Assembly (NCBI GenBank): GCA_002887195.1
Contig: PJAB01001648.1
Coordinates: 1-13,070, forward strand
Direction of reading: 5' to 3'
DNA: 13,070 nt
Source of the DNA: Chrysochromulina parva
Taxonomy: Eukaryota > Haptophyta > Prymnesiales > Chrysochromulinaceae
Shown here: in pieces, positions 7,699 to 13,070 of the stretch
Position numbering within the stretch: position 1 is the first letter of the stretch
Layout: every line of letters starts with the position of its first letter
Position numbers and translations under genes: made by a program
The notes under the pieces: generated by a model
The model's database searches: none
What the model saw: only the letters and a program-made list of their open reading frames with translations
Told to the model about the DNA's origin: nothing

Positions 7699-10600
7699 AT
7701 GGCCAGCTTGCCTCGGCCGCAAACGGCTCCGTCGCTCTGTGGTGACAGGAGTGGTACTATCACTACCTCACGTGGCAATCCTGAAGCGGCTCCAGCGCAC
7801 GTCCGCGTCGCGCAGGGCGGCGCACGGCCGAGCCCTGCACGGGCCTGGGGCCGCAGTAATTCTCAGGGCCTTCTCACCGGCAGTTTGTACAGGATCGGCT
7901 CGGCTGGGCTTCGAGGCAGGTCGGAGGGTGGGGTCGGCAACAGCTGGGCAGCTGAGGCAGCGCGATCAAGGCAGAAGCTCGTCGCTCCCGATGCCACAAT
8001 GTCCGCCGTGCGTCATGATCCGGCACGCCAGGCGACACTGGGAACCCTGCAGCGCGACCGTGCGACGCTCCTCAGCACGGCGGCCACGCCCGCGGACTTG
8101 CTCGTGCGGCCCGACGAGAGCGTGCCGCCGACGCGCATCCCGGAGCACTGGCACATCCGCGTGGCACTGCCCGAGCGGCCTGAGCACTTGGATGGGTACG
8201 GCGCGCATCGCTTTGCGTGGGCGCCAGACGCGGAGGCGGCGGCGGCGCGCCGGCTGGCGGGCAGCGAGGCGGATGGCAGCAGCGGCACGGGTGCCGGCAC
8301 GCTGACCATCTTCCCGATGGCGGAGCCCCAAGGAGCGCTCGACGTGCAGCTGCTCGAACAGTGGCTGCGGGAGACCCTAGCCGCTTGTGGGGAGCCCGCA
8401 AAGGAGGCCACCGCCGCCCCCTCCGCCGCTGCGAGCGTCGGCGCCTCCGCCTCCGCTGGCGCCCTGCTCGCGTCCGCCTCCACCGTCGCCGCCACCCAGA
8501 GGCCGTCCTCGGCCGCACCTGCCGTGCAGAGATTCGGGCCCGCCGCGGCAGCTGCCCACAGGCCCTCGTCGGCGGCGCCCTCGTCGTCGGCGCACTCGTC
8601 GGCGGCGCCCTCGTCGGCGGCGCCCTCGTCGGCGGCGCCCTCGTCGGCGGCGCCCTCGGTCGCGGCACAGCGCGCGCGCGCGCTCGAGATCTCGGACGCG
8701 CAGATGCGAGCTCGCGAGCTCGAGATGGTGGCGCTCGCGGTGCACGAGGTGGGCCGGGCCTCGGGCCGCGCGCGCTGCCGGCTCCTCGAGCGCCTATGGA
8801 GTCGTGCAGCGGCCCTGTGGGAAGCGCAGCGAGGGGCCGCCGCCGGCGCGGCGGCCGCCGAGTGCGGCGCGCTCCGGACGGCGCTCGAGGCTCGCCAGCG
8901 GCGCGTGGAAGAGCTCGAGCTGCTGCTGAGCGCGGCCTCGGAGCAAACGCGCGACGTGAGCACGGCCCTCGCGGTGGCACAGCGGCGTGAGGGCCGGGCG
9001 GCTCGAGCGCTGGAGGAGGAGCTCCATCACGCACGCACCGTGGCCGGCGACGGGCGGCTCGCCCAGGAGAACGCGCGCCGCCACCTGCTCGCCATCGCCG
9101 AGGGGCTCGAGAGGCGTGCGGCGGAGTCCTCGAGCGCCGCGGCCGCCATCGCGAATGTGGTGGCTGCGCAAGAGGTGCGTGCGGCCACGGCCCTGCTGCA
9201 CGAGCCGCCGCCGCCGCGGCCGTCCTCACCGAAGAGCTCGGCGCCCACGATCGAGTCGCTGCTCGCACGGGCGGCGCTGGAGGCGCCCGCGGCGGCGCGG
9301 GAGGCTGACCGTGACAGCCAGGCGTCGGATGAGATGCGCACGCCGATGGAGGGTCTGAGCAAGGCGCAAGGCTCCCTCAGCCTCCACATGGACGCGGCGG
9401 CAGAGAGCTCGGAGAGCCTGCAGGCGGACGCTGCGGACTTTGAGAGAGCGATCGGCAAGGTGGCGCAGCGGCAGGGCGACCGCACAGCCTTGCTCTTGCA
9501 GTCCGATCAGCTGCTCACCGCGCTGCAGATTGCCTCGCGCCGCGGCGGCGGGCGTGGCAAGGAGACGGCGGAGGTGGCTTTGCAGACGGAGCACGACACT
9601 GACGGGCTGGTGGGGAAGCTGTTTGAGTTGGCCGCCTCGAAGAGTAGCTCGCAAGGAGGCGTTGTTGGAGAGTGGCGGTGGTGCCGGGTCGATGGGGCCG
9701 CGCCCAATACAGCGCCCACCTCGGCGGCAGCTCGCGGAGGAGCCGTGACAGGAGCCGTGACAGGAGCCGTTAGAGGAGCCGTTACAGGAGCCGAGCGCGC
9801 TGCGCCACCTCCACCTCCGGCGGCTGCCCCCCCCCATGAGGCGGACGCTCAGGGCGCGCGCGCGGCGATGCGCGTCCAGGCGCACGCGCGCGGGAGGACG
9901 GTGCGCCAGCGGGCGCAACCAGCGTCTGCGGACGGGCCGCCATCGGGGCCACCAACGGGTCGAACGAATGGGGAAGTGGCCGAGCGCTTACGTGAGCTGC
10001 TGCTGGTGGCGGGCATCATCGACCCCGCGTGTGCGCCCACGCGCCAGGACGCGAGCTTCCAAGTGAGCCGTGACGACGAGGATCAGGGACTTGGCTACTG
10101 GGCGTCGCCCGTGCCGCTCGCCTGGCGCCCGTGCCTGAGCGCCTTCCCGCCCATGCCCGCGAGCCTCCTCGGGCGAAGGCAGATCCGCGCCCTCATGTGG
10201 GCCATCTACGTCGACCGTGTCGCGACGGAACCGGGCTGTGGGCCCATCAGCGTCGGCGCGAGCGGCGGAGCCCATCACGGCGCGAGCCCAGCGGGCGGTG
10301 CGGGCGGCGCGGACGCGGCGGAGGAGGCCGTGGAGCGCGTACAGCGGCTCCGAGGCGCAAAGCGCGCCCCCCACGAGATGCCCTTTGCGGACTTTGTGCT
10401 CGAGTGGCTGCGCGACGCCTATAGTGGCGGCCGTGCGCATGCGATGAGCCTCCTGAGCGCCATGGTGAGCGCCATGCGCAAGTACGCGAGCGAGGATGCG
10501 CGAGTGCGCACCTTTGCGCGCTTCTGCGGCGCGTCGCTCGAGGGCCATGATCTCGATGGAGCCGCGTTGCGCTTCTACATGCGCAGCATGCACCTGCTCT

Positions 10601-11619
10601 TCACGACGCGTGCCGGCCTCGTCTCCTTCTTCACGCAAGACTCGAGCGTGCTCGTGTCGCTCGAGCGCGCGCACGCGCTCGCGGCAGAGCTCTTTGGCTC
10701 GAGTCCCGGCGCGGAGAGGCTGCGCAAGGAGCTCACGAGCCGCTCCGAGGCGTCCAAGCGCGGCGGGCTCGACATGGACGACCTGCTGCTGCTCCTGGTA
10801 GGCGAGTGCCAGGAGAACGCCGCCGAGCAGGCTGCAGTGCGCCAGGCGAGCAGCGGCGGCAGCGGCGGCAGCGGCGGCAGCGGCGGCAGCGGCGGCAGCG
10901 GCGGCAGCGGCGGCAGCGGCGGCGTCGTCGTGGGCGGGAGCGTCCCCCGAGGCCTCAGCCGGCACGATGGAACGCGAGACCTGCTCGGCACGGCGCCTGC
11001 CGCGCAGCCGTTGAGGCGCGTCGCGGCCAACTTGTTCACACTCTTTTGGGCCGCCGATCGTGCCGGGCGCGGCTCGCTGACATTCGGCGAGGTCGAGGCG
11101 CTCGTGCTCGACCAGCAGCGCCGTACCCCTTCCTACTGGCGCGAGGTGCTCGCGCAGCTGCAGGGCCTCGTCGGACCCAGAGGACCAGTGGATCCCGTCA
11201 GCTTCTTTGAGGCATGCGCCGGGCGCGGCTTCCGGGAGGACCGTGCCAGCACGCCGACGGACCTCGAGGCGCAGTGGACCTTTCGGCAGGCAGGCCTCGC
11301 ACTGCAGCTTTCGCAGCTGCGCGCGTATGTGGCGGAGACGGGCGGCAACGGAGACGCCCTCGCGAGACGGCCGGTTCGATCCTCGAGCCAGTTCCTCGTG
11401 CGTGCGGTGGCCGCAGCCCAGGCACTCGCCAAGGCCATGCAGCATGGCTTTGACGAGGCGCTCGCGCGCGTCGAGCTCATGGCGCTCGAGGATGCCCTCC
11501 GGCGCGGCGGCGTCGCTATCGAGCTCGAGCGCGCAGGCGGCGGGCTGGCAGTGGCGGGACGGGCGGACGAGTTGCGAGAATCGCCCAAGTACTTTCACGA
11601 CAGTGTGGCAGTTGAATAG
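7699..11619 (+). CDS. Coiled-coil / IQ / EF-hand-like protein, probably flagellum-associated
   Basis: This uninterrupted frame ends at TAG 11617-11619. I prefer the ATG at 7699 (1306 aa; MASLPRPQTAPSL) because third-position GC is low before it. The in-frame ATG at 7474, with a good AATATGG context, would add 75 residues. In order, numbered from 7699: RPxxAP motifs; P-S-S-A-A repeats (289-318); coiled coil about 322-485, including E-x2-R-x8-LLERLW (349-367), which recalls the ERG-x-LL-x-x-VW element of axonemal proteins; GAVT repeats (681-696); an IQ motif VQAHARGRTVR (726-736) for calmodulin; a helical domain with FADFVLEWL, RVRTFARFCG and YMRSMHLLF (896-968); a degenerate EF loop (1017-1028); an SGG linker (about 1052-1075); and a second EF-like loop DRAGRGSLTFGE (1120-1131). 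The latter lacks acidic residues at loop positions 3 and 5. The flagellar assignment is by architecture only. Confidence 0.75.
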   Translation: MASLPRPQTAPSLCGDRSGTITTSRGNPEAAPAHVRVAQGGARPSPARAWGRSNSQGLLTGSLYRIGSAGLRGRSEGGVGNSWAAEAARSRQKLVAPDATMSAVRHDPARQATLGTLQRDRATLLSTAATPADLLVRPDESVPPTRIPEHWHIRVALPERPEHLDGYGAHRFAWAPDAEAAAARRLAGSEADGSSGTGAGTLTIFPMAEPQGALDVQLLEQWLRETLAACGEPAKEATAAPSAAASVGASASAGALLASASTVAATQRPSSAAPAVQRFGPAAAAAHRPSSAAPSSSAHSSAAPSSAAPSSAAPSSAAPSVAAQRARALEISDAQMRARELEMVALAVHEVGRASGRARCRLLERLWSRAAALWEAQRGAAAGAAAAECGALRTALEARQRRVEELELLLSAASEQTRDVSTALAVAQRREGRAARALEEELHHARTVAGDGRLAQENARRHLLAIAEGLERRAAESSSAAAAIANVVAAQEVRAATALLHEPPPPRPSSPKSSAPTIESLLARAALEAPAAAREADRDSQASDEMRTPMEGLSKAQGSLSLHMDAAAESSESLQADAADFERAIGKVAQRQGDRTALLLQSDQLLTALQIASRRGGGRGKETAEVALQTEHDTDGLVGKLFELAASKSSSQGGVVGEWRWCRVDGAAPNTAPTSAAARGGAVTGAVTGAVRGAVTGAERAAPPPPPAAAPPHEADAQGARAAMRVQAHARGRTVRQRAQPASADGPPSGPPTGRTNGEVAERLRELLLVAGIIDPACAPTRQDASFQVSRDDEDQGLGYWASPVPLAWRPCLSAFPPMPASLLGRRQIRALMWAIYVDRVATEPGCGPISVGASGGAHHGASPAGGAGGADAAEEAVERVQRLRGAKRAPHEMPFADFVLEWLRDAYSGGRAHAMSLLSAMVSAMRKYASEDARVRTFARFCGASLEGHDLDGAALRFYMRSMHLLFTTRAGLVSFFTQDSSVLVSLERAHALAAELFGSSPGAERLRKELTSRSEASKRGGLDMDDLLLLLVGECQENAAEQAAVRQASSGGSGGSGGSGGSGGSGGSGGSGGVVVGGSVPRGLSRHDGTRDLLGTAPAAQPLRRVAANLFTLFWAADRAGRGSLTFGEVEALVLDQQRRTPSYWREVLAQLQGLVGPRGPVDPVSFFEACAGRGFREDRASTPTDLEAQWTFRQAGLALQLSQLRAYVAETGGNGDALARRPVRSSSQFLVRAVAAAQALAKAMQHGFDEALARVELMALEDALRRGGVAIELERAGGGLAVAGRADELRESPKYFHDSVAVE
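8563..8652 (+). repeat. 15-bp tandem repeat encoding Pro-Ser-Ser-Ala-Ala
   Basis: Six units based on CCCTCGTCGGCGGCG run head to tail; units 2 and 3 carry substitutions (CCCTCGTCGTCGGCG, CACTCGTCGGCGGCG). The frame is kept. The protein shows repeated SSAAP after two RPSSAAP motifs, so the array may have grown from an ancestral RPSSAAP. Confidence 0.92.
9739..9793 (+). repeat. 12-bp tandem repeat encoding Gly-Ala-Val-Thr
   Basis: Four full units of GGAGCCGT-[GT]A-[CG]A and a partial fifth. Units 1 and 2 are identical (GGAGCCGTGACA); units 3 and 4 share the GTTA variant. The array encodes GAVT-GAVT-GAVR-GAVT, a linker just before the proline run and IQ motif. Confidence 0.9.
10852..10923 (+). 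repeat. 9-bp tandem repeat encoding Ser-Gly-Gly
   Basis: About eight perfect AGCGGCGGC units encode a flexible (SGG)n linker. It separates the two degenerate EF-hand-like loops of the flagellar-type protein. The perfect identity suggests recent expansion. Confidence 0.92.
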
Positions 11620-11824
11620 TCGGGGACGCACGGTGTTCCCTGGATGCAGGATGGGATTAGTACCGTTGTCAACGAGGGCCCTACACAGCAACACAACCAA
11701 GAACGCAAACCCAACACCCGGCAAACCCACCGAACACAACCCAGTGCATGCACCGTGATGGATGCTGCACCACTCGCAATCTTCAAGGTACTCAACATGT
11801 ACCAGTGGCCACCGCTGCCGCACA
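11620..11824. other. Convergent intergenic gap with decayed exon copy
   Basis: The stop of the flagellar-type gene and the stop of the RING-like gene face each other across 205 bp. The gap must contain both 3' untranslated regions. No AATAAA is seen. A diverged copy of part of the RING-like exon lies at 11741-11777. Confidence 0.5.
11741..11777 (-). pseudogene. Decayed duplicate of part of the RING-like exon
   Basis: Positions 11741-11777 match 11948-11982 at about 32 of 35 aligned bases with a 2-bp indel. Shared strings are CCAGTGCATGCAC and GATGGATGCTG. The matching part of the intact exon encodes the QWSSIHPCMHW region with the zinc-ligand candidates. The indel breaks the frame and no CPVC partner is visible nearby, so this looks like a remnant of a tandem duplication. 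Confidence 0.5.
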
Positions 11825-12713
11825 TCACGCGCACTCGCGTGATTTTCTGATATGAGTGCCGAGCATGAATAGGATCTCGGTTCGGCACACGGGACACCTG
11901 TAGTTCTTCGGGTCCGCCGTCCAACGCACCAGGGCCTCACGCCCACACCAGTGCATGCACGGATGGATGCTGGACCACTGGCGGGAACCGACTCCGGAGT
12001 GGAAGTCGCTCTTGTCGGCCATCTCCAGGGTAATGGGGCACATTGCTGGCGATGGGGGCACGACCTTTTTATCGATCATACTCCTGACGAGAATGAACAG
12101 CAAACAGCCAGCGACGTGCACCTCGCTGGCGGGGATGGCCATGATGTGGCAATCCCTGAGCACGGTCGAGAGTTTGCACACAGGAAGGTGAGAGCATCAG
12201 AGCGCGTTCGCCATCGAGTCGGCAAGGTAGGAGCGACGTAGGAGCGACGCACCACGCCCAGCAAGCGGGCCAGTTGACGGTGGTCACGGCGACGGGCTGG
12301 CCCGTTGCTGACGCGCATGGAGACCCTGCGTGGACCCACAGCTCCTGCGCCAACGCGCGCAGACGTCGCAGCCCCCGCGGGGTGAGAAGCTCGGCAATCC
12401 AACGCATCACGTCCTCCTTGCGCTCGGGGGGCACGGCTCGACCCGCATTCTCTGCCCGCCTCTCGAACTCTGGGCGTCGGTCAGGGTCGGCGAGGTATAG
12501 CCATGCCGCATCGGCCGACGGGTCTCTCCCAGGTGGCGCGCCAACCTTCTCCCCCAGCATCCTGCTGGCGCTCCTTTCGCCAACGTACCGCAGCATGCGT
12601 CTGTGCTGCTCGAGCTCCGAGGTCGCGATCGTGGCTGCGCCGGCGGCCAAGTCGGACGGCGAGGGCCGCAAGCGCGCTAGCCATTCTTCGATATCCGTGT
12701 CGTCGTCGATCAT
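11825..12713 (-). CDS. Small protein with C-terminal atypical RING/SP-RING-like motif, one predicted intron
   Basis: I join exon 1 (12713 down to 12340) with exon 2 (12083 down to 11825, TGA), giving 210 residues. The first in-frame ATG is 12713 (GAGATGA context). The frame continues upstream to a TAA near 12807, where TGCTTGCAG could be another acceptor. The N-terminal half is acidic then helical and unrecognised (MIDDDTDIEEWLARL, RRMLRYVGERSASRMLGEK, EDVMRWIAELLTPRGLRRL). The C-terminal half has CPITLE, then HPCMHWC, then REALVRW and CPVCRTEI. This is a RING-type layout in which the second Cys of the usual CPICLE is Thr and the middle spacing is compressed. It recalls U-box or SP-RING (PIAS/Nse2) variants with one zinc site. 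An E3 ubiquitin or SUMO ligase role is inferred from that motif only. The intron placement is a prediction. Confidence 0.55.
12084..12339 (-). other. Predicted spliceosomal intron in the RING-like gene
   Basis: On the minus strand the donor is GAGCT|GTGGGT (intron starts 12339) and the acceptor is TTCATTCTCGTCAG|GAGT (intron ends 12084), 256 bp. The phase matches: CT from exon 1 plus G from exon 2 restores a Leu codon, and the frame enters the RING-like exon without a stop. Reading exon 1 straight through gives unconvincing sequence that never reaches the RING frame. An 11-bp tandem duplication (12227-12248), which would shift any frame, lies inside. Other donors nearby are possible. Confidence 0.5.
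12227..12248 (+). repeat. 11-bp tandem duplication GTAGGAGCGAC
   Basis: Two perfect copies of GTAGGAGCGAC lie head to tail inside the predicted intron. Because 11 is not a multiple of 3, it supports non-coding status there. Confidence 0.85.
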
Positions 12714-12822
12714 CTCTTTGTCGAGTGTGGCGTCTTGCGAGTCCTTCTCAAGGACATTCCTCACATGGGAAAACTTGTGAGTGAAGTTCTGCAAGCATGC
12801 ATTAAATTAAAGTACAGGAGCG
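12714..12822 (-). promoter_or_regulatory. Upstream region of the RING-like gene
   Basis: About 110 bp between the first ATG and the minisatellite. TTAATTTAA (12802-12810) is the only AT-rich patch, about 90 bp upstream of the ATG, and could be TATA-like. Alternatively this patch plus TGCTTGCAG is the end of an intron, and the true start lies further right. Confidence 0.3.
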
Positions 12823-13070
12823 GAAATAGAAACTGCGCTCTGTATTCTGGAATCTGTGCTCCCTACGTTGGTGAGCACTAGGTATTACACTCGGAAATTT
12901 GGATCTGGGAATTTGTGGGTCCCTCTTGCTGCGTCCTGCGACCCAAGAGAGGGGTCCTCGGAAACTCGGAAACTCGGAATCTGGAATTTGGGATTCCATC
13001 TGCCTTGGACCGAAGAGGGGGCCTCGGAAACTCGGAAACTCGGAAACTGGAATTTGGGGGTCCCTTGGGC
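12823..13070 (+). repeat. Minisatellite of about 66-bp period, continuing past the right edge
   Basis: The unit CCTCGGAAACTCGGAAACTC... begins at 12956 and again at 13022, 66 bp apart, each running into CTGGAATTTGGG. A diverged unit begins near 12890 (CTCGGAAATTTGGATCTGGG) and a more decayed one near 12823. Inside each unit the 8-mer TCGGAAAC is itself repeated two or three times. Units grow more alike toward the right edge, so a fresher array probably lies outside. Confidence 0.75.

Noticed and set aside
7281..7745. A 154-codon plus-strand frame across the divergent promoter
   Set aside because: It overlaps the preferred gene start in another frame, has mixed composition and no recognisable features.
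8072..9268. A 398-codon minus-strand frame opposite the flagellar-type gene
   Set aside because: Arg/Pro/Ala-rich translation typical of antisense GC-rich coding DNA, with no recognisable domain.
9988..11946. A 652-codon open frame on the minus strand opposite the flagellar-type gene
   Set aside because: It mirrors the strongly G/C-ending codons of the plus-strand gene, contains poly-Ala opposite the SGG repeat, lacks a signal or domain pattern, and runs into the RING-like gene's exon in another frame. It is best explained as a compositional shadow.
12802..12999. A 65-codon minus-strand frame in the right-edge repeats
   Set aside because: It lies almost entirely in minisatellite DNA and simply translates the repeat.

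Overview
The window looks like nuclear DNA of a GC-rich, gene-dense, flagellated microalga or protist. A haptophyte or a similar marine alga is my best guess, but nothing here proves the lineage. The genes are long, strongly G/C-ending and mostly uninterrupted. They are separated by 200-800 bp of lower-GC DNA, have no bacterial ribosome binding sites, and carry eukaryotic signatures: secretory signal peptides, PSI modules, an IQ motif, degenerate EF-hands, a RING-like zinc motif and one probable spliceosomal intron.

Layout, left to right. (1) Positions 1-1283, minus strand: the 5' part of a gene for a secreted right-handed beta-helix protein of the polymorphic-outer-membrane-protein (Pmp) repeat type. 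It has a signal peptide, a proline-rich stalk and a regular cysteine ladder, and it runs off the left edge. (2) 1284-2077: about 0.8 kb of lower-GC DNA with small palindromes and a CAGTTT repeat. (3) 2078-7171, minus strand: a 1697-aa secreted protein built from about 15 copies of a 'YLG' repeat (x-YLG-x3-LL-x-YD-x-x-[ST]G-x-Y-x-VLR) and three PSI-like CGWC modules. (4) 7172-7698: a divergent promoter region with duplicated and palindromic elements. (5) 7699-11619, plus strand: a protein of about 1306 aa with coiled coil, IQ motif, a helical domain and degenerate EF-hand loops, most like a cilium/flagellum-associated scaffold. (6) 11620-11824: a short convergent gap holding a decayed copy of part of the next gene. 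(7) 11825-12713, minus strand: a small gene ending in an atypical RING/SP-RING-like motif, which I reconstruct with one 256-bp intron. (8) 12714-13070: its upstream region and a minisatellite of about 66-bp period that runs off the right edge.

Two neighbouring genes on the same strand encode large secreted repeat proteins (beta-helix and YLG/PSI), which suggests cell-surface or extracellular-matrix functions. The divergent gene looks flagellar and the last one looks like a ubiquitin/SUMO-ligase-type protein. I see no operon-like pathway. The most novel elements are the YLG repeat family, the paired-rung beta-helix and the atypical RING gene with its decayed exon copy.
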